Below, in pieces: positions 8,766 to 18,908 of a stretch of DNA of 64,000 bases (its first letter is position 1; each line of letters starts with the position of its first letter). Origin of the DNA: Aerococcaceae bacterium zg-252 (GTDB lineage Bacteria; Bacillota; Bacilli; Lactobacillales; Aerococcaceae); contig CP066204.1 of assembly GCA_016237705.1 (NCBI GenBank), positions 878,001-942,000 of the forward strand. Direction: 5' to 3'. Both the position numbers and the translations under genes were made by a program. The notes beneath the pieces were generated by a model. It searched no databases, was not told the DNA's origin, and saw only the letters and a list, made by a program, of their open reading frames with translations.

Positions 8766-8793
8766 ATTATACCATATTATTGCTGTATTTCAA
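8766..8793 (-). promoter_or_regulatory. Promoter of the antitoxin RNA
   Basis: Minus-strand TTGAAA, 16-nt spacer, TATAAT with TG at the extended -10 position. Confidence 0.75.
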
Positions 8794-8805
8794 CAAAGAG
8801 AAATC

Positions 8806-8875
8806 AAAAAATAACCGTCTTATTTTTGTACTAAAATGAGCTACTGCCTTAAAGAGTTGGCTCTTATATTTGAAT
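8806..8875 (-). pseudogene. Decayed second copy of the antitoxin RNA region
   Basis: The string AAAAAATAACCGTCTTA recurs here, followed by CTAAAATGAGCTACTGCCTTAAA, which matches the first antitoxin region (CTAAAATGAGCCACCGTCTTAAA) after loss of the terminator right arm. No toxin ORF or promoter accompanies it. It looks like the leftover of a tandem duplication of the TA locus. Confidence 0.6.
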
Positions 8876-8957
8876 TTATTCTATTATTAATTAAGCGTTG
8901 ATAATGTTATGCTACATAATGAAAGAACTAATTTTTATACGAAAGGAATGATAATGA

Positions 8958-9820
8958 ATGGCTACTATTCAATGGTTTCCAGGCCATATGGCTAAAGCGA
9001 GGAGAGAGGCGAGTGAAAAGTTAAATCTTGTAGACATTGTCATTGAATTGGTAGATGCTCGTATTCCTGAATCGAGCCGTAATCCAATGATTGACGAAAT
9101 TGTTCAACAAAAGCCACGAATTATTGTCTTAAATAAGGCAGATTTAGCAGATAAACAGAAAACACAACAATGGGTTGAACACTATGAGGCACAAGGCTTT
9201 AAGTCATTAGCGATTGATGCACAACATAGTAAAGGCTTGAAACAGTTAGAAAAAGAGTGTCAAGCATTAATGGCACCTTATTTTGAAAAACAACAAGCTA
9301 AAGGAGTAAAGCCACGTGCGATTCGTTTAATGATTTTAGGGATTCCCAATGTGGGTAAATCAACATTAATTAATCGTTTTGTTGGTAAAAATCAAGCGAT
9401 AACTGGGAATAAACCGGGTGTCACTAAAGCACAACGTTGGCTAAAAATTGGACGTAATTTTGAATTATTGGATACGCCAGGTATTTTATGGCCAAAGTTT
9501 GAAGACCCAGATGTAGTAAAAAATTAGCATTGACTGGCGCAATTAAAGACCAATTACTCCACATGGACGATTTAGCTCTCTATTTGATTGATTATTTGCG
9601 ACAACAACAGGCAAATATTTTAATGGATAAGTTCGGCATAACAGAAGAGCAGATAGAAAATGAAACAGCCGTAAATCTTCTACTTGCGATAACTAAAAAA
9701 ATGGGCTTAAAAGAAGATTTTGAAACAGCAAGTCAACGATTAATTCTTGATTTTAGACAACAAAAATTTGGTAATTTAACCTTGGATTTACCTTATGTTG
9801 CGGTGAGTGCTCATGAATAA
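8958..9820 (+). pseudogene. rbgA: Ribosome biogenesis GTPase RbgA (YlqF), interrupted by a 1-base frameshift
   Basis: RbgA is a circularly permuted GTPase for late 50S assembly. The first frame (8958-9527) has the order G4 (NKAD), G1 (GIPNVGKST), G3 (DTPGI) and ends at TAG 9525-9527 just after [10 protein letters not shown]. The remaining C-terminal domain is intact in the -1 frame (about 9524-9820: [10 protein letters not shown] onward). One extra A in the run 9518-9523 (six A; seven needed) would restore a full-length protein of about 287 residues. The junction GTA AAA AAT TAG contains A-AAA-AAT, a valid -1 slippery heptamer. RbgA is essential in Bacillus subtilis, so a sequencing error, true slippage or a very recent mutation are all more likely than an old pseudogene. 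RNase HII overlaps its end, as in other Firmicutes. Confidence 0.85.
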
Positions 9821-10592
9821 ATTATCCATTAATGAGATAAAAACAAAGTTGGCTCAAGTGACGCAAATAGATGATGAATTGTTTCAATTGTATCGGTTAG
9901 ATGAACGCAAAGGGGTGCAGACAGCCGTTAAACAAGCTGAAAAACGAATTGTACAACTCGCCCAACAAAAACAGGAGCATTTAGCACGTCTTGAAATAGA
10001 AGATGCAGTCAGACAACAAGGATTCAAGTTGATAGCTGGTATTGATGAAGTCGGCAGGGGACCATTAGCTGGTCCGGTAGTAACAGCAGCTGTTATTTTA
10101 CCAAAAAATTGTGATGCGTTGATTGGTGTTACAGACTCTAAACAATTATCACCAACTAAAAGACAATATTTTGTTGAATTAATTAAGTCGGTCGCCATAG
10201 CATACGCTATAACGGAAACATCTGTTGAAGCAATTGACCAGTATAATATTTATGAAGCGACTAGACAATCAATGCTAGAAAGTGTTGAATCATTAAAGAT
10301 TCAGCCGGACTATTTATTAATTGATGCGATGAAAATCGATTCTGACTTGCCACAACAATCGTTGATAAAGGGCGACCAGCGTTCACTGACCATAGCAGCA
10401 GCAAGTATTTTGGCTAAGGAGTACCGAGATAATCGAATGATAGAGTATGCTGCACAATATCCTGAATTTGGTTTTGATAAACACATGGGGTATGGCACAG
10501 CACAACATTTAACGGCATTGGCTACGTATGGATATACTCCGATTCATCGGCAGTCATTTGCTCCAGTAAGAGAAACATTGAAGAAATATTAA
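9813..10592 (+). CDS. rnhB: Ribonuclease HII
   Basis: A 259-residue enzyme that cleaves RNA of RNA-DNA hybrids and removes single ribonucleotides misincorporated in DNA. An N-terminal helical extension of about 70 residues (typical of Firmicute RnhB) precedes the catalytic core with IDEVGRGPLAGP (metal ligands D78 and E79), the TDSKQLS motif and LLIDAM carrying a further acidic ligand. The ATG at 9813 is preferred over a GTG at 9807; it lies 8 nt inside the end of the rbgA frame, indicating translational coupling. No terminator separates the two genes. Confidence 0.93.
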   Translation: MNKLSINEIKTKLAQVTQIDDELFQLYRLDERKGVQTAVKQAEKRIVQLAQQKQEHLARLEIEDAVRQQGFKLIAGIDEVGRGPLAGPVVTAAVILPKNCDALIGVTDSKQLSPTKRQYFVELIKSVAIAYAITETSVEAIDQYNIYEATRQSMLESVESLKIQPDYLLIDAMKIDSDLPQQSLIKGDQRSLTIAAASILAKEYRDNRMIEYAAQYPEFGFDKHMGYGTAQHLTALATYGYTPIHRQSFAPVRETLKKY

Positions 10593-10689
10593 CATGATTT
10601 CCACCTTTTTCGTGTATTTATGAATAGAAGAAAGTTATTGTAAATGAGCTTTTCTTTCTATTATATAAGTATCGAAAGGTGGATTTTTT

Positions 10690-11586
10690 TTGAAACTATC
10701 AATGCGAGAACTCATCATTTATTTAAAATTAAAAGAAGTCAGTTATCAAGAGCAAGGTAGGGTGTTACGCTATTTAGTACATTATCACTTATGCCAAAAT
10801 ACTTGGGACGAGTACGAATATTTTCAGTTAAAACAAGAGATTAGCCAAGCATTAATTGCGTTGAATTTACCAGATTGGGATAGTGATTTATGTCAAAGTG
10901 CCAAACAATTAGCTATGCAGGCAATTGTTTTTGGTGATACTATTTATCCTAAACGTTGGTATCATATTCCCCAACCACCACTCGTAATATTTTATGAGGG
11001 AAATTTGTCTTTATTATCAAAATTTCCAGTATCAATCGTTGGAAGTCGTAAGATTACTTCGTATGGGAAAAAGGTGACGCAAGAACTGGTGGAGGCATTT
11101 ACACGAGAGGGGTGGGTGAGTGTCTCAGGTATGGCAAAAGGGGTTGATGCTGTTGTGCATCAATCAGCAATGAATGGCGGAGTGCAGCAGTCTACAATTG
11201 CGATTATTGCTACGGGTTTAGACCGTTGTTATCCACGTGAGCATACCAATCTTCAATTACAATTGGGACAGCAACATCTTGTGTTGTCTGAATTTTTACC
11301 GAATAGTTCGGCTCTGAAACATCATTTTATTATGCGTAATCGTTTAGTTGCTGGTATTTCGTCAGCGATTTGTGTCATGCAAGCAGCTAGGAAAAGTGGC
11401 AGTCTGATTACAGCCAATTATGCCTTGCAATTTAACCGAGAAATTTATGCTTTGCCTGGACGCATTGATGATGTGCAGTCAGCTGGGTGCAATGACTTAA
11501 TTATGGCTGGGGCTACGCCTATTTTATCAATTGAAGAAACAGTTCAGTCGATAAAAACATTGAAAAATGTACAAAATAGAGTATGA
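10690..11586 (+). CDS. dprA: DNA-processing protein DprA (Smf)
   Basis: A 298-residue DprA. The Rossmann-like core shows the family motifs VGSRKITSYG, SGMAKGVDAVVH, ATGLDRCYP, SEFLPN and RNRLVAGIS followed by KSGSLITANYA and a closing ALPGRIDD. DprA binds incoming single-stranded DNA during transformation and loads RecA. The TTG start at 10690 sits behind AAAGGTGGA (spacing about 7); an ATG four codons on is an alternative. The N-terminal helical domain is present (first ~100 residues), and the C-terminal winged helix found in some homologues is absent. It lies between rnhB and topA, a conserved Lactobacillales order. No other competence gene is in the window. Confidence 0.93.
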   Translation: MKLSMRELIIYLKLKEVSYQEQGRVLRYLVHYHLCQNTWDEYEYFQLKQEISQALIALNLPDWDSDLCQSAKQLAMQAIVFGDTIYPKRWYHIPQPPLVIFYEGNLSLLSKFPVSIVGSRKITSYGKKVTQELVEAFTREGWVSVSGMAKGVDAVVHQSAMNGGVQQSTIAIIATGLDRCYPREHTNLQLQLGQQHLVLSEFLPNSSALKHHFIMRNRLVAGISSAICVMQAARKSGSLITANYALQFNREIYALPGRIDDVQSAGCNDLIMAGATPILSIEETVQSIKTLKNVQNRV

Positions 11587-11738
11587 GTGATGAATGCAGC
11601 CCATTGTAACTAAAATAATATTTAATTTGACAATCATCAAAGTTTTCGCTACTATGGATAACGATTTAATAAAAGAGCAGAATATAAGGTTGTACACGAA
11701 TAGTGTTTACAAAATGAATAAGAAAGGTAGGGACGATA

Positions 11739-13799
11739 ATGTCTTATAAAAATTTAGTCATTGTCGAGTCACCGACTAAGGCAAAAACCATTGATCGTTA
11801 TTTAGGAAAAAATTATAAGGTTGTAGCCAGTAAAGGTCATTTACGAGATTTGCCAAAAAGTAAAATGGGTGTGGATATTGAAAATAATTTTGAACCCCAT
11901 TATATTAGCATTCGTGGTCGTGGTGATACGATTAAAGAATTACGGAAATTAGCTAAAAAAGCAGAACATGTCTATCTCGCAGCCGATCCGGATCGTGAGG
12001 GAGAAGCGATTGCATGGCATTTAAGTCACTTGTTAAATCTTGACATTAACGAGCCTAATCGTGTGGTATTCAATGAAATTACAAAAGATACAGTAAAAGA
12101 GGCATTTAAAACGCCAAGAATGATTGACCAAGATTTAGTCGATGCACAACAAGCACGTCGTATATTAGATCGTGTGGTAGGGTATTCGATTTCGCCATTG
12201 TTATGGAAAAAAATTAAGGGTGGTTTGAGTGCTGGACGTGTCCAATCAGCGACTTTAAAAATTATTATTGACCGAGAAAATGAAATTCGTCATTTTAAAC
12301 CGGAAGAATATTGGACGATTCCGACTACCTTTAAAAAAGGGACAGCGAAATTTGAAGCTGAATTTTATGGTGTCGATAGTAAAAAAATGGAATTGGCGAA
12401 TGAACAAGATGTGCAAGCCGTTATGAAACGTTTGGACGAGAAACAAGCGTTCACAGTGACCAATATTGAAGAAAAACCACGCAATCGTAAATCTGCACCA
12501 CCATTTACGACCAGTACATTACAACAAGAAGCGTCGAATCGTTTAGGATTTAGAACGAGTAAAACGATGATGGTCGCACAACAATTGTATGAGGGTATTT
12601 CAATTGGTAGACAAACGGTTGGTTTAATTACCTATATGCGTACTGACTCAACTCGGATTTCACCGGTAGCACAAGCGTCAGCTATGGATTTTATTAAGGA
12701 AAATTATGGTGAAGCTTATTTAGGTAAAACACGCATTTCAAAAAATAGTGCTGGGGCACAAGATGCACATGAGGCGATTCGTCCATCCAACCCGTCAATG
12801 ACACCGGATAGTATCAGCTATGCGTTGACGAAAGACCAGTTACGTTTGTACTCATTGATATGGGGACGTTTCATGGCAAGCCAAATGGCAGATGCTGTCT
12901 ACGACACAATTCGTGCAGACATTGAACAGAATGGCGTACAATTTCGTGCGAATGGTTCACGAATTAAGTTTGACGGTTATTTAAAAGTGTATCCAACGAA
13001 AAATAATAAGGATAATTATTTACCGGAATTAGCAATCGGAGATGCAGTCCAATCGGTTAAAATGGAACCGTCGCAACATTTCACGCAACCACCAGCACGC
13101 TATAATGAAGCGAGTTTGATTAAGACGCTTGAAGAAAAAGGTATTGGACGTCCGTCAACCTATTCTCCTACGGTTGAAACATTGCGTAAACGTTATTATG
13201 TCAAAATGGTAGCGAAACGTTTTGAACCGACAGAATTAGGCGAAATTGTGAATGATGTGATGTCAGAATTTTTCCCACAAATTGTGGATTCTGATTTTAC
13301 GGCAGGAATGGAAGAAGAACTTGATTCAATTGAAGACGGAAAGCAAGAATGGGTAAGAGTGTTGAATAATTTTTATTCACATTTTGAAACTGATTTACAA
13401 AAAGCTGAATCAACGATTGAAAAAATAGAAATTAAAGATGAACCAGCAGGATATGATTGTGAAGTTTGTGGAAATTCTATGGTTGTTAAAATTGGACGCT
13501 TTGGTAAGTTCCATGCGTGTAGTAATTTCCCAGATTGTCGACATACTGAAGCTATCGTGAAAAAGATTGACGTGACTTGTCCTTTATGTCAACAAGGTCA
13601 ATTAATTGAGCGTCAATCGAAGAAAAATCGTACATTTTATGGTTGCGACCGTTATCCTGAATGTGAATTTGTTTCGTGGGATAAGCCGATTGCTCGACCA
13701 TGTCCGAAATGTAATCATTATATGACGGAAAAGACGACACGTAAAGGAAAAGAAATTAAATGTAGTCATTGTGATTACCAAGAATTAACCAAAGCATAA
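11739..13799 (+). CDS. topA: DNA topoisomerase I
   Basis: A 686-residue type IA topoisomerase that relaxes negative supercoils. The Toprim domain is at the start ([21 protein letters not shown] acidic motif), and the active-site tyrosine is Y299 in [12 protein letters not shown]. Three zinc-finger-like CxxC...C modules occupy about residues 570-685 ([24 protein letters not shown]), the expected C-terminal DNA-binding repeats. The start codon ATG is preceded by AAAGGTAGGG. It is followed by a strong terminator at 13804. Length and domain order are standard for Firmicutes. Confidence 0.95.
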   Translation: MSYKNLVIVESPTKAKTIDRYLGKNYKVVASKGHLRDLPKSKMGVDIENNFEPHYISIRGRGDTIKELRKLAKKAEHVYLAADPDREGEAIAWHLSHLLNLDINEPNRVVFNEITKDTVKEAFKTPRMIDQDLVDAQQARRILDRVVGYSISPLLWKKIKGGLSAGRVQSATLKIIIDRENEIRHFKPEEYWTIPTTFKKGTAKFEAEFYGVDSKKMELANEQDVQAVMKRLDEKQAFTVTNIEEKPRNRKSAPPFTTSTLQQEASNRLGFRTSKTMMVAQQLYEGISIGRQTVGLITYMRTDSTRISPVAQASAMDFIKENYGEAYLGKTRISKNSAGAQDAHEAIRPSNPSMTPDSISYALTKDQLRLYSLIWGRFMASQMADAVYDTIRADIEQNGVQFRANGSRIKFDGYLKVYPTKNNKDNYLPELAIGDAVQSVKMEPSQHFTQPPARYNEASLIKTLEEKGIGRPSTYSPTVETLRKRYYVKMVAKRFEPTELGEIVNDVMSEFFPQIVDSDFTAGMEEELDSIEDGKQEWVRVLNNFYSHFETDLQKAESTIEKIEIKDEPAGYDCEVCGNSMVVKIGRFGKFHACSNFPDCRHTEAIVKKIDVTCPLCQQGQLIERQSKKNRTFYGCDRYPECEFVSWDKPIARPCPKCNHYMTEKTTRKGKEIKCSHCDYQELTKA

Positions 13800-13803
13800 A
13801 ATA

Positions 13804-13856
13804 ATACACTGACAAGTAAGGGGAATTGGAGTTCCTGTGCTTGTCAGTGTATTTTG
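13804..13856 (+). terminator. Terminator of topA
   Basis: A 13-bp stem ATACACTGACAAG (13804-13816) with its complement at 13840-13852, an inner GGAA/TTCC stem, then TTTTG-rich sequence. Confidence 0.8.
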
Positions 13857-13894
13857 TTATTACGGTTTACATGGATAGCCACGATGTCTATGTA

Positions 13895-15019
13895 CTACAA
13901 TCGTTTCGCATATCCTTTGGCATATTCAGACGGGCTTACATTGTAGGTATTGCTAAAGGCTCGTGAAAAATATTGTAGTGAGCCATAACCGAGTTGTGTA
14001 GCTATTTCCGTTATTGATAAATTAGATTCTCGAATCAATTGCCGGCTTTTTTCAAGTCGTAACTGATTGATATAAATTTTTGGTGTGACGTGTTGATATT
14101 TGTTAAATAAATGTTGGAGTGTTGAACGTGATATATTAAACTGTTGGACTAAATCGCTAACTTTTAAGGTGGTAATATCGCTTGAATGAATGAAATCAAT
14201 AATTTTAGCAAATAATTCATCTTCATATTTTTCTTGCATGGAAGTTGTTTGCTCACTAGCCGGCTCAATTAAACGTTGATTTAGGGCAATTAATAGACTA
14301 TGAACATGAAGTGATAAATAATCTGCTTGTAATGGGGCAGTAAAATCTTGATGCATTAAATCTAAAAGTGGGGCTATCAGTGTGCTGATATCAAGTATCG
14401 TATTCACTAGTCGCTTGTCAATACCAGTCGCATTAAAACGAATTGTATGTACCAGACATTTTTCACTCGCATCATATAAGCGTTGATAGGTTGTATTTGG
14501 TGCAATGAGAATGGCTTGACCTTTTGTTAAAGTTGCTTGGTTAATGGTTAACTGTCCACTTTCTACGAATAGTAATTCATAATGAGCTTGCGCTTTCACT
14601 TCTATTTGATGAAATTCTTGAAATTGATAGGATACTGCCGTCAATAGTTCCTGGACTTGGATTTTGACTGTATGTTGCGTCACATGAATATCATTTTCTA
14701 TTGTAATGAGTTGTGGTTCTTGTGGTGTTTTGGTTGAAAGTTGAACTAAAACATCATCGGATAAGCTGAGAATATTAAAGGTTGTATTTGGTGCTAAAAT
14801 ATACTCGCCGTCTAATAAATATTGTTGATTTTCCCTAAATACTAAAAGTGCTAGTCCTGATAAAGGCGATACTTTTACAGCCGTTTCAAATTGAAATAAT
14901 GTATGTGTATGGTTGGCAGTAATTTTAATTTGGCGATGATGAATAAAATCTTTTAACTGAACATTTTTGAGAAAGAAATTGGTAGCATGATTAAATTGTT
15001 GATTCGCTTGAAACATCAT
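13895..15019 (-). CDS. AraC family transcriptional regulator
   Basis: A 374-residue regulator. The C-terminal ~100 residues carry two helix-turn-helix motifs: VSDLVQQFNISRSTLQHLFNKY and ITEIATQLGYGSLQYFSRAFSN, ending in the family signature (VSPSEYAK). The long N-terminal part contains cupin-like ligand-binding sequence (SGQLTINQATLTKGQAILIAPN). The RBS AAAGGAG stands 5 nt before ATG 15019; the next codon is also ATG. It diverges from pyc, and two 10-bp direct repeats 22 bp apart lie just upstream of the pyc promoter, the typical spacing of an AraC-type site. Control of pyc or of itself is therefore plausible, but the ligand is unknown. Confidence 0.85.
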   Translation of the reverse strand: MMFQANQQFNHATNFFLKNVQLKDFIHHRQIKITANHTHTLFQFETAVKVSPLSGLALLVFRENQQYLLDGEYILAPNTTFNILSLSDDVLVQLSTKTPQEPQLITIENDIHVTQHTVKIQVQELLTAVSYQFQEFHQIEVKAQAHYELLFVESGQLTINQATLTKGQAILIAPNTTYQRLYDASEKCLVHTIRFNATGIDKRLVNTILDISTLIAPLLDLMHQDFTAPLQADYLSLHVHSLLIALNQRLIEPASEQTTSMQEKYEDELFAKIIDFIHSSDITTLKVSDLVQQFNISRSTLQHLFNKYQHVTPKIYINQLRLEKSRQLIRESNLSITEIATQLGYGSLQYFSRAFSNTYNVSPSEYAKGYAKRL

Positions 15020-15203
15020 AGACGCTCCTTTCTATATGGATTATTATATATCAAAGCAAGGGTTATTGCATTAAAAAAGGTTTATCTCTTCCTAAAAAAG
15101 ATAACATGGGGTAATTGATAATGATTGAAATGTGTGGTGCAAATAATTATTAATAAATGACCGATAGAGATAATGAAAATAGTAAAGTCAGTATTACCGA
15201 AAA

Positions 15204-15235
15204 ATTAGAAAAAATTTTTTCAAACATTAGAAAAA
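15204..15235 (+). promoter_or_regulatory. Direct repeats, candidate AraC-type binding site upstream of pyc
   Basis: ATTAGAAAAA occurs at 15204-15213 and 15226-15235, offset 22 bp (two helical turns), ending just before the -35 region of the pyc promoter. A 14-bp palindrome of A6T6 flanked by G and C overlaps the first copy. The sequence is A/T-rich, so chance is possible. Confidence 0.4.
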
Positions 15236-15257
15236 TCAGTTATTATTTTTAATGTTG

Positions 15258-15266
15258 TGCTATAAT
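15258..15266 (+). promoter_or_regulatory. Extended -10 promoter upstream of pyc
   Basis: TGCTATAAT (15258-15266) is a consensus extended -10; no good -35 is seen at the proper spacing, which fits a promoter needing an activator. The leader to the pyc start is about 130 nt, with no recognised riboswitch. Confidence 0.65.
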
Positions 15267-15400
15267 GTAGTCAGAGTTTAGCGAGATAAGTGTCTTTTTA
15301 ATTATAAAAGTATTAAAGTAAGGGTGACGAATTTCTACTACTTTAATTGTTTTGCACTCTATTAACTATTAATTCATTGAAAAATGGAGGAGTGATCCGT

Positions 15401-18400
15401 TTGAATAAAATCAATAAAGTATTAATCGCCAACCGTGGTGAAATTGCAATCCGTATTGGACGTGCATGTAAAGAACTTGGTATTGATACGGTTAGTATTT
15501 ATTCTAAAGAAGATATTGGTACATTGCACCGACAAAAGGCAGATGAGTCATATTTAATTGGTGAAGATTTAGGGCCGATTGATGCCTATTTAGATATTGA
15601 GGGTATTATTAATTTAGCCAAAGAAAAACAAGTCGATGCGATTCACCCAGGGTATGGTTTTTTAAGTGAAAATGAGCAATTTGCTCGTCGTTGTCAAGAA
15701 GAGGGTATTATTTTTATTGGGCCGCAACTGCGTCATCTTGAAATGTTCGGTAATAAAACACGTGCAAGAGAAACGGCGATTAGTGCTGGTTTACCTGTAA
15801 TTCCAGGTACTGACGGAACATTGGAATCTTTTGCTGAAGCGAAAGCATTTGCTGAAACTGCGGGTTATCCATTGATGATGAAAGCTGTCAGTGGTGGTGG
15901 CGGTAAAGGGATGCGTATTGTCACGAATGAGAGTGAATTAGAAGAGGCATATGAACGTGTGAAATCAGAGGCTAAATCATCTTTTGGTGATGACCGACTT
16001 TATGCTGAAAAATACGTCGCAAACCCTAAGCATATTGAAGTACAAATTTTAGGTGACCAGTACGGTAATGTCGTGCATTTATTTGAACGTGATTGCTCGA
16101 TTCAACGTCGTCATCAAAAAGTAGTAGAAGTAGCACCGTCTTTTGGTTTGTCAGCTGAAATGCGTAAAAAACTAACCGATGCGTCACTACAATTGATGCA
16201 ATATGTTGGCTATGTCAATGCCGGAACGGTTGAATTTTTAGTTGCTGGTGATGAATTTTATTTTATTGAAGTCAACCCACGTGTTCAAGTGGAACATACG
16301 ATTACTGAATTGGTAACAGGAATTGATATTGTTAAATCACAAATTCAAATTGCTGACGGCGAAAGTTTATTTGGAGATGCAATTGATTTACCACCACAAG
16401 AAGAAATTGCGACTCGTGGGTATGCGATTCAATGCCGTATTACAACCGAAGACCCATTGAATGATTTTGCACCAGATTCTGGTTCAATTATCAGTTATCA
16501 GTCACCAGGTGGGGCAGGTATCCGTCTTGATGCTGGAGATGCTTTTGCTGGAGCAATGGTGACACCGTATTACGATTCTCTATTAGTTAAGATTTCATCG
16601 TATTCGTTTAATAAACGTGGTGCGATTGATAAAATGGCTCGTGCCCTTGATGAAATTAAAATTAATGGCTTAAAAACGAATATTCGCTTTTTACAAAATA
16701 TTATTGCGAATGATACTTTTGCTGCTGGTAATTATGATACTGGTTTTATTGCAGATAATCCAAGTTTATTTAACTTTGTACCGCCACGTGACCGAGGAAA
16801 TAAATTATTGCGTTATATTGCAAATGTGACAGTTAATGGTTTTCCTGGTATTGGTAAAGTCGATAAACCTATCTTTGATAAACGTGAGATTCCAGCGATT
16901 GAGGGTGTACGTCAAGGGATTCACCCAGCAAGTTTTAATAAACGCAGTAAGCGTCGTTTACAACGTAAACCAATCTTAGACGGTGAATTGACGTTTAAAC
17001 ACTTATTAGATACAAAAGGGCCGAAAGCAGTGGCTGATGCCGTATTGGCTGAAAAAGATGTACTGGTGACCGATACGACATTGCGTGATGCACATCAATC
17101 TGTTTTGACAACACGTTTGAGAACGACTGATATGTTACACGTTGCCCCTTATATGAATGCAACATTGCGTGATAGCTTCTCATTAGAAATGTGGGGTGGT
17201 GCAACTTTTGACGTGGCATATAATTTTTTGAAAGAAAGCCCATGGGAGAGATTGCAAGAATTGCGTCGCTTAATTCCAGATATTCCATTCCAAATGTTGT
17301 TACGTGCAGCCAATGCTGTAGGATATAAAAATTATCCAGATAATGTGGTCGAACGTTTTATCGCTGAGAGTGCGAAACAAGGAATTGATGTGTTTCGTAT
17401 TTTTGATTCACTCAATTGGTTAGAAGCAATGAAAAAACCGATTGATGCTGCCTTGCAAACAGGAAAATTAGTTGAAGGTACTATTTGTTATACTGGTGAT
17501 ATTTTAAATCCGAAGCGTTCATCGCTCTATACATTAGATTATTATGTCAAACTGGCAAAAGAAATTGAGGCACTCGGTGTGCATACATTAGCAATTAAGG
17601 ATATGGCAGGTTTATTAAAACCAGAGGCAGCATTCCAACTTGTATCAGCTCTGAAAGCTGAATTGTCAATACCGATTCATTTGCATACGCATGATACGGC
17701 AGCAAATGGTATTATGGTGTATTCACGTGCCATTGATGCCGGTGTAGACATTATTGATACTGCTAACCCTGCATTAAGTGGACAAAATTCTCAACCGAAT
17801 GCCAATTCATTATTCTTTGCTCGTCAAGGAACAAATCGTCAAGTGAAAATTGATGTTGAAGCGAATGATACTTTAGCAGAATATTGGAAAATGACACGTC
17901 AATATTACAAACCATTTGAAAGTGATTTAACAACAGCATGGACGGCGGTATATGATTTTGAAATGCCGGGTGGTCAATATTCGAATTTAAAATTACAGGC
18001 TGAGTCTTTAGGATTAGGTGACCGTTTCGAAGAAGTGTGTCAAATGTATCGCCGAGTGAATCTATTATTCGGTGATATTATCAAAGTGACACCGTCTTCT
18101 AAAGTGGTAGGAGATATGGCACTTTTTATGGTGCAAAATGATTTAGATGAAGACAGTGTAATTGAACGTGGTGACCGTTTAGATTTCCCAGATTCTGTTA
18201 TTGCTTTCTTCAAAGGTGAAATTGGTCAACCAGCAGGTGGTTGGAATCATGCACTACAAAAGGTTGTACTAAAAGGTGAGCAGCCATTATCTGTTCGTGC
18301 CGGTGAAATGATGTCACCATATGATTTTGAGGCAGAGGCAAAACGTTTATCAGAACGATTGTTTATTGACATTGATGAAACGATTTTATTAAGTGCAGCA

Positions 18401-18904
18401 CTTTATCCGAAAGTTCATCAAGATTTCATTGATTTTGTTGATGATTATGGAACAGTTAGTGTATTAGAAACACCAACTTTCTTCTATGGTATGAAGTCGC
18501 ATGAAACGATTTCTGTTGAAATTGAACCAGGTAAAACGATGAATATCGAATTAACATCGATTGGGTCGCTTAAACCGAATGGTTTACGCACTATTTATTT
18601 CAACTTAAACGGAATGTCACAAAAAATTGAAATTCGTGATTTAAGTGCCAAAGTTTCAGCAGATGTGCGTCCTATGGCTGACCGCAGTAATGAGAACCAT
18701 ATTGCAGCACAAATGCCAGGTACAGTCTTTAGTATCAAAGTAAAAGAGGGTGACTCGGTCAAAGAGGGACAAATTTTACTGGTGACGGAAGCAATGAAAA
18801 TGGAAACTACCATTCAAGCACCAAAAGACGGAGTGGTCAAAACAGTATATGTTAAAAAACAAGATGCTATTAAGACCGGAGAATTACTGGTTGAGTTACA
18901 GTAA
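15401..18904 (+). CDS. pyc: Pyruvate carboxylase
   Basis: A 1167-residue biotin enzyme that makes oxaloacetate from pyruvate, bicarbonate and ATP, refilling the aspartate pool used by Asd and the lysine genes in this window. Domains in order: biotin carboxylase (KVLIANRGEIAIRI; ATP-grasp GGGGKGMR), carboxyltransferase (DTTLRDAHQSVLTTR, metal-binding HLHTHDTA), the allosteric linker, and the biotinyl carrier domain with the lysine K1133 in EAMKMET. The TTG at 15401 is the start because GGAGGAG lies about 7 nt upstream and the next residues begin the conserved N-terminus; an upstream in-frame start at 15347 has no RBS. A structured repeat element follows the stop codon. Confidence 0.96.
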   Translation: MNKINKVLIANRGEIAIRIGRACKELGIDTVSIYSKEDIGTLHRQKADESYLIGEDLGPIDAYLDIEGIINLAKEKQVDAIHPGYGFLSENEQFARRCQEEGIIFIGPQLRHLEMFGNKTRARETAISAGLPVIPGTDGTLESFAEAKAFAETAGYPLMMKAVSGGGGKGMRIVTNESELEEAYERVKSEAKSSFGDDRLYAEKYVANPKHIEVQILGDQYGNVVHLFERDCSIQRRHQKVVEVAPSFGLSAEMRKKLTDASLQLMQYVGYVNAGTVEFLVAGDEFYFIEVNPRVQVEHTITELVTGIDIVKSQIQIADGESLFGDAIDLPPQEEIATRGYAIQCRITTEDPLNDFAPDSGSIISYQSPGGAGIRLDAGDAFAGAMVTPYYDSLLVKISSYSFNKRGAIDKMARALDEIKINGLKTNIRFLQNIIANDTFAAGNYDTGFIADNPSLFNFVPPRDRGNKLLRYIANVTVNGFPGIGKVDKPIFDKREIPAIEGVRQGIHPASFNKRSKRRLQRKPILDGELTFKHLLDTKGPKAVADAVLAEKDVLVTDTTLRDAHQSVLTTRLRTTDMLHVAPYMNATLRDSFSLEMWGGATFDVAYNFLKESPWERLQELRRLIPDIPFQMLLRAANAVGYKNYPDNVVERFIAESAKQGIDVFRIFDSLNWLEAMKKPIDAALQTGKLVEGTICYTGDILNPKRSSLYTLDYYVKLAKEIEALGVHTLAIKDMAGLLKPEAAFQLVSALKAELSIPIHLHTHDTAANGIMVYSRAIDAGVDIIDTANPALSGQNSQPNANSLFFARQGTNRQVKIDVEANDTLAEYWKMTRQYYKPFESDLTTAWTAVYDFEMPGGQYSNLKLQAESLGLGDRFEEVCQMYRRVNLLFGDIIKVTPSSKVVGDMALFMVQNDLDEDSVIERGDRLDFPDSVIAFFKGEIGQPAGGWNHALQKVVLKGEQPLSVRAGEMMSPYDFEAEAKRLSERLFIDIDETILLSAALYPKVHQDFIDFVDDYGTVSVLETPTFFYGMKSHETISVEIEPGKTMNIELTSIGSLKPNGLRTIYFNLNGMSQKIEIRDLSAKVSADVRPMADRSNENHIAAQMPGTVFSIKVKEGDSVKEGQILLVTEAMKMETTIQAPKDGVVKTVYVKKQDAIKTGELLVELQ

Positions 18905-18908
18905 TAAC

